Part shown: in pieces, positions 1 to 10,600 of the stretch
Layout: the number at the start of each line of letters is the position of its first letter
How positions within the stretch are numbered: position 1 is the first letter of the stretch
Origin: Cavia porcellus
Taxonomy: Eukaryota; Chordata; Mammalia; Rodentia; Caviidae
DNA: 64,000 bases
Direction: 5' to 3'
Assembly: GCF_034190915.1 (NCBI RefSeq)
Contig: NW_026947492.1
Location: forward strand, 19,993,501 to 20,057,500
Translations under genes and position numbers: made by a program
Notes under the pieces: generated by a model
Databases searched by the model: none
What the model was told of the DNA's origin: nothing
The model's input: the letters and a program-made list of their open reading frames with translations, nothing else

Positions 1-372
1 TTACATGATTTAATAAACATTAAGCACACGGGACAATGTCAAGTATATCAAGTACCCTCTGAGTAACTTACAACACACGAAGCAGCACATCCCATAATAT
101 ATAGTTCCAGACTTCTATTACACCAGGACTCATCGGTTGTTATAGGAGGCACTAAATGCAGCGAGTGAATGAGAATGGAAATAAAGCAGGGAGCTGACCA
201 CAGAGCTGAGCTGATGACCCTCGTAAACTGTCTCAGTACTACCCCGTACTCATCTCTTAGGAATAACTGCTTTAGCCATTCTTACACTATTTGACTCTGA
301 AATTGAAACAGGCAGTGACCAATTGATAAATTAGAAATGTGTCAGAAAACTGACCAGCCTTCTCTCTTGCAG
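1..372 (+). other. Intron of HYLS1 upstream of its coding exon
   Basis: No open frame or exon is recognisable here. The segment ends with the splice acceptor of the HYLS1 coding exon at 371-372. By human gene order it should also be intron 1 of PUS3 on the opposite strand. Confidence 0.6.
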
Positions 373-397
373 ACAGCCTTACAGTGTTGGGGAGGCA

Positions 398-1291
398 ATG
401 GAGCAACTCACAGGACCTGACAGACAATGGGCCGATATGGATCCAGAAGAGACGGTGTTAGCAGCTGCCACGGCTTTTGCTCATATCTGTGCAGGGCAGG
501 GTGAGGGAGATGTCAGGAGAGAGGCCCAGTCTGTCCAGTATGACCCCTACAGCAAAGCTTCAGTAGCCCCAGGGAAGCAACCTGCCCATCGTGTGCCACT
601 GCAGTGCCCACGTGTAGAAAGCCCTGTCCCTTCGCAGACAGCCTCAGAGGCCTCTCAAAGACTCCGGAAGCCCGTGATGAAGAGAAAGGTGCTGCGCAGA
701 AAGCCAGACGGGGAAGTGTTAGTGACAGATGAGTCGATTATCAGTGAATCAGAGTGTGGCACAGAAAGTGATACAGACCTCTGGGACTTAAAACAAAGGC
801 TGATGAATTTGCAGTTCCAAGAAGACAGGGAGTCCCCAGTGGACATTTCGCAAAAATTTAATCAGCCACCTGAACACCAAGGAATTTCACAAGATCAGTT
901 CATTTGCTATCTACGTGGAGAGGGAACAGGCCCTCCAGCTTACGAACAAGACCTGATTGTCGCCAGCAGACCCAAGTCCTTTATTCTCCCCAGGCTGGAC
1001 CAGTTAAACCGAAACCGGGGCAAGATTGACCGGGTAGCACGATACTTTGAATACAAAAGGGACTGGGACTCAATGCGTTTGCCTGGTGAAGATCATAGGA
1101 AGGAGGTACGGTGGAGTATCCGAGAGAGGTTTCTTTCCCGGGCAGAACCACAGGCTAAGCCTCAACACATGTATGTTCCAAACAATTACGTAGTACCAAC
1201 TGAGAAAAAAAGATACGCCATTCGCTGGGGTGTTCGGTGTGACCTTGCAAATGGTGACATGCCCAGGAAACTTCCCTTCCCTTTTTCTTAA
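398..1291 (+). CDS. HYLS1: HYLS1 centriolar and ciliogenesis protein (single coding exon, complete)
   Basis: The reading frame encodes 297 residues and closely resembles human HYLS1 (299 aa), a core centriole protein needed to build cilia; a change at Asp211 in human causes hydrolethalus syndrome. A basic block near residues 90-103 precedes an acidic serine-rich stretch (110-126), and the conserved C-terminal half begins near residue 185. Asp211 is present at exactly the human position, in the context GKIDRVARY. The coding exon follows a clear acceptor (pyrimidine tract plus CAG) ending at 372, so 373-397 is 5' UTR and earlier non-coding exons lie left of the window. The start is the first ATG after the acceptor and aligns with the human start; Met14 is an in-frame alternative. 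The frame ends two residues earlier than in human. The identification rests on family memory of the protein sequence and on synteny with DDX25. Confidence 0.97.
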   Translation: MEQLTGPDRQWADMDPEETVLAAATAFAHICAGQGEGDVRREAQSVQYDPYSKASVAPGKQPAHRVPLQCPRVESPVPSQTASEASQRLRKPVMKRKVLRRKPDGEVLVTDESIISESECGTESDTDLWDLKQRLMNLQFQEDRESPVDISQKFNQPPEHQGISQDQFICYLRGEGTGPPAYEQDLIVASRPKSFILPRLDQLNRNRGKIDRVARYFEYKRDWDSMRLPGEDHRKEVRWSIRERFLSRAEPQAKPQHMYVPNNYVVPTEKKRYAIRWGVRCDLANGDMPRKLPFPFS

Positions 1292-3264
1292 GTCTTTTTT
1301 TAAATCTGTCTCTCCTACAGGACTATTTAGGATAACTTGCTTCTTCATCCCTTTCCTTTTAAATAGAAACAACTGCCTTAGAAAGTGATACAGAGTAAGG
1401 ACTTCACCCATTCATTAGTCTTCCCCTGATGTGTGTCATATGGCTGTCAAGCACAATTTGGCTTCCAGATTACTACTCTTAAATACAGAAATTACAAGAA
1501 ACATGCCAGAGAAAGAAAAACCTACCTAGCCTTTATATGTTGTCCAATTAGTAAGCACCTTTTTACTTTGGGCCAGTGTAAGTACTATGTTTTAATGTGA
1601 TTTAAAGCTGGTGAGCATTTAACTTATCTATTAAAAAACTTTGGAAACTCATGAGTTTGAACATTAATTTTAGGAAATGCTTCCCAAAGAAAGACGATCT
1701 CAAACCTAGGCTGTGATTCTGCACCTCTTCATCATCTAAAGGGAGGAAAGATAATGGCATAAATCTCCATTATTAAAGTAGTAAATCCAGGCGGCTATGT
1801 AAAATGCTTTCTATATGTGCCTCAAAATAATCTGTGTTATGAGATTCTAACCCAAGTTTTGTTTCAGAGATGTGATAAATTCCAGTTGTCAACTGTGGTA
1901 CACCAGCCTTTCTAGAGTTGCTACAGATTTTCTTTGGCATTATACCTGTCACTTGAAGATGATTCCTTCCCTACAACATAATTTCAGAATGCTAACATTT
2001 GGAATCTCATGCAAATGTAAAATACCAAAATTAATCCAAACTGTTGGGGTGCAGATCTTCTTCTTATCACCTTACTCTGCAACTTATTTCCATGACAGTT
2101 CTAATTTGAAGGATAGAAGCTGGAAATTATATTTTAACTGAAGCCTGCAGGGGGACAGCAGAAGTAGTATGTGTGAAGAAAAAAACTGTAGAACATGAAA
2201 TGACCATTACTACCTGCTAGAATACATACTGTATATTTGAATCTACACAATACACTTCCCAGTTTGTTAGACATTTATCAGGAAGAGAAGTAATGAGTGA
2301 CTCAAGAGTGTAGGATATATTCACTTCACATACCTAAAGCTGTAACCTGTCTGCTTAGTGGCTGTCTCCTTAGGAAACAGTAAAATGCCATAGAAACTAA
2401 CATGGGGAGACGCAAAATAAGTGAAGCAAACAGGTAGTAACCCATCTACTTTTGCAAGCAAAGGGCACAGGGAAAAATTAAAACTAGGTAATTTTTTTTA
2501 CCATTCAGTTTTTCAAAATTACGCGGTGCTTTTTACAGTAAGTAAATTTCTCTCTCCTGTATCTCAAAAGTTCAAATCATCAAAATTGAAAAGTTACTAT
2601 AGGTTACCCTTGCTTAACCCCATTATTAGCTGAGGATTTAGGGTTGGGGGCTAAATTAGTCAAATTTCTGGTAAAAAGAACTGAAGGCTAAGACCCAGTG
2701 CAGTGCTTTCTCCACAGCATTATCTGAAAGCGAGGTCAATCTCTTAAGGAATGAGTGGAATAATATCAATAGCATTCCTAAATATGAAAAATTAAAGAGA
2801 ACCATTAATAATTCGTTGGTATAAATTCCCTGAGCCACCGCGCCTGATCACTACGCATATCTAAAATGTACCAATAAAATTTTAAAAACTCATCAGTAAT
2901 ATTTTCTGGGGGAAAAAAGCTATTTCGGAATGTAAAGCAACACTCCAAATAATCTGAAAGTTGCTGCCACACCTCCTTGCTTTCTACTGGGTTCACGAGT
3001 TCTACTTTTTAGTTTTTTGAGCGCACAATTCTTGTGCAGCCGACTTACTCCAGTCCAAGGACCCCTCTAAGCTGCCGAGCCCAGTTAATGCGACTTTCTT
3101 CCAGAAGCACCAAGCACAAAAGAAAAATAAACGGTCTTAAGCGAGGTCCCACTTCCATACCCGAGGGCTTTCTTGAAAAAAAGACCAAAGTAAGGAAAGG
3201 GAGGGTCAGAAGAAATAACCCTTCAGCTACAAATCTACCTGCACGTTCCTCAGCATACCACACT
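1292..3264 (+). other. HYLS1 3' UTR and downstream spacer
   Basis: The stretch is AT-rich and lacks a credible coding frame. The HYLS1 transcript must end in it, but no single polyadenylation site stands out. ATTAAA occurs near 1772 and AATAAA at 2873-2878. The bases near 2833-2848 resemble the 3' end of a 7SL-type SINE and may be a small remnant. On the minus strand this should be PUS3 intron 1. Confidence 0.45.
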
Positions 3265-3267
3265 CAC

Positions 3268-3390
3268 CTTCCGGGGTCGCCGGCCGCGCGGCCCTCCGCG
3301 AAGCAGGAAGTTGCTGGCTCTCGCACTCGCGAGGCTTCACGAGAGGTGCCGCGCGCGGTTGTGGGAAACGTAGTTCCGAGAAAGGGGCGC
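3268..3390 (-). promoter_or_regulatory. PUS3: CpG-rich promoter and candidate 5' non-coding exon, minus strand (PUS3 candidate 1)
   Basis: Read on the minus strand, a GC-rich block runs into a consensus donor (CCGGAAG|GTGAGTG, exon end at 3268). Around 3358-3378 the minus strand carries an ACTACGTTTCCCA element of the ZNF143-linked type, with an ETS-like CTTCCTG and a CTCGCGAG motif nearby. All are typical of TATA-less housekeeping promoters. In human, PUS3 (tRNA pseudouridine synthase) is transcribed leftward from this gap across the HYLS1 exon, so this may be its first exon. The PUS3 coding exons would lie left of the window. The splice site and motifs are seen; the gene assignment is from synteny. 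Confidence 0.5.
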
Positions 3391-4211
3391 AAGCTTGAAG
3401 TGGAATCTGCCACCCAGAGGGTCCCTAGGGCAGCCACCGGTTTCTCTACCCTGACCGGACAGGATCTGGAGCCTGTGATGGTACAAAAAAGAATGTCTAC
3501 TGCTGTACTAAAACAATAAATAAAAAGAAACTAACTTTCAGATGTCTGCTAAACTTACAGCAAAATTAAAGGTCCTGGCCTTTTTGTGCCTAGTTAAATA
3601 ACAAATAGTAACTATTCAGACAAAAACGTTGACTATTAGAATCCAAAAGTAAAGGCTAAAAAGAAACGTCTCAACCTTAAAACAAAATAGGGAAGAGCCC
3701 TGAGGAACGGGACAGGATGGGGAGTGTTGCTTCAGCACCACGGAGAGAGCATTTTGACAGTTTTGTGGGGGTGTGGTTTGGTCCCCAATTCCAGAGATGC
3801 TGACTCAACACTCAAAATTCTAGTTTGAAAAGTAAAAAAAAATTCGAGTCTTTTAATCCAAATTTAGCAGTCATCAGTACGGGAGCTATCCTGGATTGTG
3901 CAGCCAGTAGATACTCCGAAAGAAAAGGTTTTTTAGGCGTTGCTGTAGTAAAGGACATCGCAGAATAAAAAGTAAAGCGAGCTGCTGTGAGGAAACAGCA
4001 CAGAGGTACCTAGGGCAGGAACAACAGCATCAGAACTCTGCCCTCTTTCCGCAGCTGGCGCGTTCAGTGCTTTCATCAGATCAAACCCATTTTGTCCCGA
4101 CTTTCCTATGTGATTCGCTGGCTTTTCTGACCCCTTTTAACGTGCAGGAGGAAATGCCAAGGGTAAGACACGGGCAGAAAGCTTGAAGCAGGCTGTGGGT
4201 TACAGCCTCAC

Positions 4212-4480
4212 CTCCGGGGTGCTACTGTCGGGCTCCGCGAGGTGGGGTAGGAGGTGCAGAACTCTGGAATCAGTAGGGACACAGCTGCCACGTACAATCC
4301 CCAGCTGCAGGCTGACTCAGCGGAGGTCAGCAGCTGGCCAGCGTTTACTACAACAGTGCCTCCTCCCCGTTTTCCGACCCAGCGCGGATCCCACGCTTCG
4401 CAGTCAGTCTCCCGGAATCCTCCGGCTGGCGTCTCCCGCGGCCCCACCTGGTCTGAGCCACCGCGCCTGCGCGCCGCGCC
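4212..4480 (-). promoter_or_regulatory. PUS3: Second candidate minus-strand first exon facing DDX25 (PUS3 candidate 2)
   Basis: The minus strand has a second strong donor (CCCCGGAG|GTGAGGC, exon end at 4212) inside the CpG-rich block upstream of DDX25. Another GTGGGG donor-like site lies near 4445. In human, PUS3 and DDX25 start head to head only a little over 100 bp apart, which would favour this position over the one at 3268. The right-hand boundary is a guess. RNA data would be needed to choose between them. Confidence 0.35.
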
Positions 4481-4601
4481 GCGGGTGGTCGCGGGTTTAG
4501 GCCAGCCCCCGGAGCGAGCCCATTGGCCACGGCGCGGGGCTGAGCCTTGCCTCGAGCCCCGGTGGGAGCACGTGCTGGGGGCGGGAGCAGCGGTCGCAGC
4601 T
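4440..4601 (+). promoter_or_regulatory. DDX25: DDX25 proximal promoter and 5' UTR, CpG-rich, TATA-less
   Basis: The block before the DDX25 start codon is GC- and CpG-rich with no TATA box. It carries an inverted CCAAT box (CCATTGG, 4520-4526), an E-box CACGTG at 4569-4574 and a GC-rich Sp1-like stretch at 4577-4590. DDX25 is known to be androgen/gonadotropin-responsive in Leydig cells and testis-restricted. No androgen response element was identified by eye. The transcription start is not resolved. Confidence 0.55.
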
Positions 4602-4664
4602 ATGGCGTCGTTACTTTGGGCTGGCGACGCAGGGGCGGCGGACGGCGAGCGGCTGAACAGCCAA
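4602..4664 (+). CDS. DDX25: DDX25 exon 1 (start exon)
   Basis: It encodes residues 1-21, beginning MASLLW, nearly identical to the known mammalian N terminus. It ends in phase 0 at AGCCAA before a GTAACC donor. The frame stays open well past the donor, but the next conserved residues (FSNL) come only after splicing to 5264. Confidence 0.93.
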
Positions 4665-7600
4665 GTAACCGCCACCGAGCCGGGGAGGGAAAGGGGGCGG
4701 GGGCGACGATCGGAACTAGCGGAGGGAAATCTCCGGGGAAAACCCCCGGCGCACGTTTGAAGTGGGGTGTCAAATAGTGGAGGGGAGATGTCGGGTGGGT
4801 CTGGAGGGAGGCCACAGGGAAGGACTCTTGAGAGCTACGACCTTCGGTTTGAATGGGGCAAAATGAAGACACCTGCACATCCCGGGAAGGGAAGCAGCTG
4901 ATGCGTACTCTGCTGAGAGTTGTACTGTAATTTTACGATTCACCGGGCCATCTTATATTTACCAACATGCTTTCCTAGTCACCTCCCTCTTGTCTGGGCT
5001 CCGACCCCTCCCCCCCATATTGCCCCTCTTGAAACTACAGGCCAAACAGGAGCTTCGTGTGCAGACTACAGAAAGTCTCTGATACTAAATAGTTCATACA
5101 GGAGTCCTGTTCCTGAATCCATTGATACCTAACATCGCAAAGGAAACCATTGCGGGGAGGGGCAGTCTTCCCAGAATTAACTTCCATTTTTAGTTGTGGA
5201 GGCCCCCCGGGCAGTTTAATGGCGTGCTTCCTAATATAGGTTAAATTTTGTGTCTTTCAATAGTTTTCAAATCTCATCCACCCCCGGAAGAACCTTCTGG
5301 GTATTAAGAGTACCACAGTCCCAAATATAGGTGAGTGACTGGTCTCAAGTGAGTTAAAATTCATTTCTGTTATCAAGTCTCAGCCAGCTGAAATGCTTTT
5401 GACTGCCTTAATTTAACATTTACGACCCTCCACCACATTCCCAATCACTCTTGCCCACTCTTTGATCAGCCAAGTCTGTTGGTATACCCTGTAGAGTTGG
5501 AAAAATATTGCAGTAGAATACGCTACATTTCTGTTCAGCATTTATCTATGTTTGTTTCTCTTCTGTCCTTTTAGATGATTCTGTTAATAACCCTGAAGAT
5601 GATGATGAAGATGATGTAGGTAGGAGATAAATTCGTTTGCATATGTCTACTAGCATTCTGTTTCAATTTATCATCACTTTTACAACGTGAATGACTAGTA
5701 TCTGAGAAAACAAGTTTGCTTCTATTTTGTTTATGAAGAATGAATATCAAAAGAAATACTAAATTAGAGGACATATTTCTTAAGAGGAAGATGAAATGGG
5801 ATCACAGGGAGAAAAGAATTTCCAGCAAGCGAGGAAGAATTAGGTGTGGTGGAGATAGCTGTTGGCACCTTGAGGTTAGAGACTGATGTAGTAATAAAGC
5901 ATGAGAAATTAGATCTACATGAAAGAAGAGATTCTCAATGCTACATCATTCTTTCTAGAATCTTCTTTTTAAAAAAAGAGTAGGTGCAGTTACTTGATAT
6001 GCAGCCGCTGAATGATAGATAGCAACTTATTAGACATCTTCAGGAGACTTGATGCCCCTCTTTTTAATTTTTACTTTTCTAGTGGATTTGGCAGCTAATT
6101 CGCTCTTAAACAAGTTAATCCGTCAGTCCTTAGTAGAATCCAGTCACCTAGTGGAAGTCTTACAAAAGGACCCCAACTCTCCACTCTACTCAGTAAAAAC
6201 ATTTGAAGAGCTACGGCTGTGAGTATTTTAACTCTTTTAGTATTGGAAAATACTAAAGTATAGCGCACAATAAACTATTCATAATGATGAAAAACTGTTA
6301 CAATCTTTGTTTTCTAATAGTATTAAAATGAATGTGTACATTTTGCATGCAATGAAGCTATAGCTCAAAAGAAAACTCTAGTTGCCCAGGAAATTGAGAA
6401 CTTTTTTATGTCTTGCTTTTTGGGTTATTTTGTTGTTTTGTTTCTGACAGAGTCTCACTATGTAGTCTTGGCCAGTCTTAAATCAGCAACCTCCTGACTT
6501 AGCCTCCCAAGTGTTGAGATTACAGGCGTGTGCCACCATGGCAGGCAAGAAGTTCCGATAGTAAAATATGTCAGTCTTGCAGTAGAAAGGAGAGTAGCCG
6601 AACCAGGTGCAGCCATCCTGCTGCTGACCATATCAGAAGTCAGACAGAGGAGCTAACCATCCAAACATCCTCGCCATCCGCTTTGGATAAGTTACTAGCC
6701 ATTATTTGCCCATGTTTTGTTTCAGGTGTTATTAAAATGGGTAACTTTCCCAAATCATTTTGGATTCCCTAGGGAGTTATCAGCTAACATTAGGGAAAAA
6801 TATTTAACAAAAAGGGGAAGTTTCAAATATGTGTTACCAAACAGGTCCCTTTTCCCCACCATGCACATGGACCAAATGAGCCTGGTTTGGTAGGATTTTG
6901 GCAGCTCACCCGGCAGGCAAGTCAAGACATTCTACTTGTGTCCCCTCAGCCTGTTGCTGGGATGGAAAAGCTGTGGACAGGTCTGAGCTAGTGCTGGTAC
7001 TCACCCCAGGGCTTTCCTCAGCTTTAGAAACCATTTCTGGGTCTTAAGGAGCCCATATTCAGTGAGTATCTCCAGGACAAGTAATCAGATTCTTATTTCT
7101 CCTCCTCTCCAGTTTAGCCTTCATTACAAGTGTCTTAGTTTGGGGGATGCCCTTGCTCTGTAACATATAAATAAATGTATGCACATGATAAAAATCCAAA
7201 ATCCAGGGGCTGGGGATTTAGCTCAGCAGCATAAGCACCTGCCTTGTAAGCGTGCGGTCGTGAGCTTGATCCCTGGTACTGATTTAAAAAAAAAATTCAA
7301 AATCCTAAGGTCCAGAATTTTCTACCTAAATGGTAGGAAAGGCCTCCTTATGATTAAAAATCATTGCCAGTCACCTGCCAATTCATCTACCAATCAGGGA
7401 CATCCAAGCTTGGGTGTCACTAACAGCAAAAGTGTTCCAGCCAACTTGCTTTGTCCTTCTTCTAACATTTTTGCGTAAGAGTCCAAGAAAGATGAGTTTT
7501 ATAACTATCTCAGAATAAGGTGATATAATAATGACTTTTCAGAAAACTGGTAAAAGAATCAACTCAATAAAATACCTTTTTTGAAAATAGCTGTTAAAAA

Positions 7601-10600
7601 GTTGTTATATAAAAAACCAAGCAGTAAATGTCAATTTGATGTCTCATGTGAAAAATATAAGTTTCCTAACAAAGCAGTGTACTCCTTTGATCAGACTGAT
7701 TTTTCCTTGTTTTTTTCCTTTGCTCAATGCGAAGTCTAAGTTGAGGCCCTTACCCTGTCCTTAACGGAGGCTGAGAGTACAGCTTCTTATCTTAGTAGAA
7801 GCATGATCATATGTTTTTTATTTTCTTTCTTTCTTTTTTTTTGACAGAAAGGAAGAGATACTCAAAGGGATCTATGCAATGGGATTTAACAGGCCATCCA
7901 AAATCCAGGAGATGGCTCTTCCTATGATGCTGGCACATCCGTGAGTTCCGAGGGTATTGGTATTCCAGCTTGGTTATTCTTAGTGCACTCAGTTCAATTT
8001 ATGCCCAAGACTTTGTGTTCAGTTTACACCCAGAGGCCTCCTGTTTTCTACAGACCCCAGAACCTTATAGCACAGAGCCAGTCTGGAACGGGAAAAACAG
8101 CTGCCTTTGTCCTGGCAATGCTCAGCAGAGTGAATCCCCTGGACTTGTTCCCACAGGTGAGGAGGGGCTGGAGAAGGTGGGGATCCCTGTAATGCCAGTG
8201 ATGCTTCAGTAATAGATGATATGACTGCAAGTTTGTGTTTAAAAATGAAAAGTATGTGGTTACTACAGTGATGGAAGGGTGCGTAGAGGAAGTATTCATT
8301 CTTTCATAAACTCATAGCGCTAGGCTGCGGTACGTGACAGTGACACAGAGCACAGGCATTCAGTCCTAGTATCTCTGCTGACCTAGCCTAGTCTCCACTC
8401 AAAAAGCATCCAGTAGTCTCTCCTTCCTTCTTCAGAGAGCAACCCTTGACAAGCTGAGTTCCCATGTGCATTAAATACAGTGGGGAGGAGAGGGGCTTTC
8501 TCAGTCAGCCATGATGACAAATGACAATTTGTCTAAATGACAGATGGAAACCTACATTTTAAACAAGGCCAGGAAAATTTGTTCACGGTTCAATATTAAT
8601 CAAAAATATTTGGGATAATTTGTGCCTGAGCACATGTCGAGAAATGTGCAGAGAGACTATTTTTAGCACTTGGCTACATTTCCCTCTCTATCAAAGATCC
8701 CTAATTGAAGCACACAAACGCATTCGGTGTCACTAGGCTTTCCTTCACAGTATCTTCACTCATCAACAACCGCCTCTCTGAGGGGGGATGGAATAACAGG
8801 TGAAAGAGTTTGGTGGAAGATGTGCACCACATAAGTACTACAGAGATGGCTTAGTGTTCTCACATAGGTGTATCTTACGGCAGCGGCTCCCAGCTGCCCT
8901 GCGTTCTAGTCTGTGCTCACCAAAGAGGGCGACCAGTGGCTTGTATTTCTAAATAACCAGAGAGGAATATATAAAAGATTGTTATTTCTCCATACATCCC
9001 CTTGCCTCCTCATCCTCAGAATTTACTTCAACTCTACCAATTATTAAAAGAAATACTTCTTTTATATGCTCAGCATCTTTGGCGATTTGAGAAATGCAAA
9101 TCAAAACAACTCTGAGATTCCACCTTTCCCTAGTAAGAATGGTTATAATCAAGAACTCAAAAATGATGAATGCTTGCAAGATTGTGGGGGGAAGGAAGTG
9201 GTCTACATTGTTGGTATAAATGTAGACTAGTATAACCACCTTGGAAATCAGAATGAAGAGTCCTCAAAAAAGTAAGATTCCATTTGACCCAGCTATCTTA
9301 AAGATCTCTCTTCTGGATGTCTTCTAGAAAGAGCTAAAGTCATCACACTACTGTGACATACACACCCATGTTTGTGACAGCACAGTTCACAATAGCAGAG
9401 TCATGGAAGAGACCTATATGCTCGTCAACATGTGAATGGGTAAACAAAATGTTATATAGGTACACACAGTGGAGTACTACTCAGCCATAAAGAAAAATAA
9501 ATTTCACTCATTTGCAGGAAAATGGATGGATCTTGACATTCTAATACTAAGTGAAATAAGTCAGACACTGAAGGCTAAGGATCATCTTAGCCTTATAGTT
9601 TGTCTAATAAGAGAAATCAAAAATATAAACAAAGGGAAAAATAAAGGAGCCCTATAAAGAAATATAGATTCTGTAAATGTAGAACAGGGACCTGGGGAAA
9701 GGGGCAGCAGGCAGCACATGGTGGGATAAAAATGATCCAGATGTGATACGTATTTGTATCGATCCCCCAAGCTGAGTATAATCAGTATAATACAAACATA
9801 TACTGATAAAAGTGTAGTAAATAAAATACTTCATTTAACCAAAACCTCCAGTATCATTTTTGCACCTCTCTGTATATAGATTTTAATGACAGTTCGGGTT
9901 TGAACGTTGGCTCATGTGAATCTTCTTCTCTTCCCCTTGCACAGTGCCTCTGTCTGGCGCCTACCTATGAACTGGCTCTGCAGACCGGCCGTGTGGTGGA
10001 GCAGATGGGAAAATTCTGTGTGAACGTGGAAGTAATGTATGCCATTCGAGGAAATCACAGTATGTACCAGGAAGCCAGCCCTGGCTGGTTTTCCAGACTC
10101 CTGGCTTCACTGCTAACCAAAGTGTAACTTTTCTGTCTTCTCATCGCTGATATGGGAGAAATTATAGCACCTGTATCATTAAGTTGTTACTATAATTAAA
10201 TGAGAAGATGTAATATGCTGGTGCATAACACCTGGGAAATGTGAAGGACCCAGGAACTGTGAGCTACATCGGTGCCACACCTGGCAGCAGGTGCGTCTGT
10301 ATTCTTTAAGACTCCATTATGGAGGACAACTTATTTTTGGATTTTTTCATTAAAAGATAACTTACTTATCATGAAAAAAACTTTTAAAAGATAAAGATAA
10401 AAGTCAAAGTTGTTTGTCCTCCAAAAACCTTGTTAACAGGTAGGTATCTCCTTTTTGCTTTGTTCTAAAGCTCATACAAAAGCACACGAGTGTGTTTGTT
10501 TTGTGTTTTGGTTTACAAAAATGGGGGCTTTATTTACACGGCTTATTCTTTTGACTGGCTGTACAGTACCTCTCTGGAAGTGTCTGGATTAATTCTTAAT

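Noticed and set aside
3034..3519. 161-codon, Arg/Lys-rich plus-strand frame across the CpG block
   Set aside because: It runs through the presumed PUS3 promoter, has no domain, its composition follows GC content and there is no splice or synteny support.
4183..4760. Several overlapping frames of 76-168 codons in the DDX25 promoter and exon 1 area
   Set aside because: They occur on both strands because CpG-rich DNA has few stops. The real product starts at 4602 and is confirmed by protein similarity.
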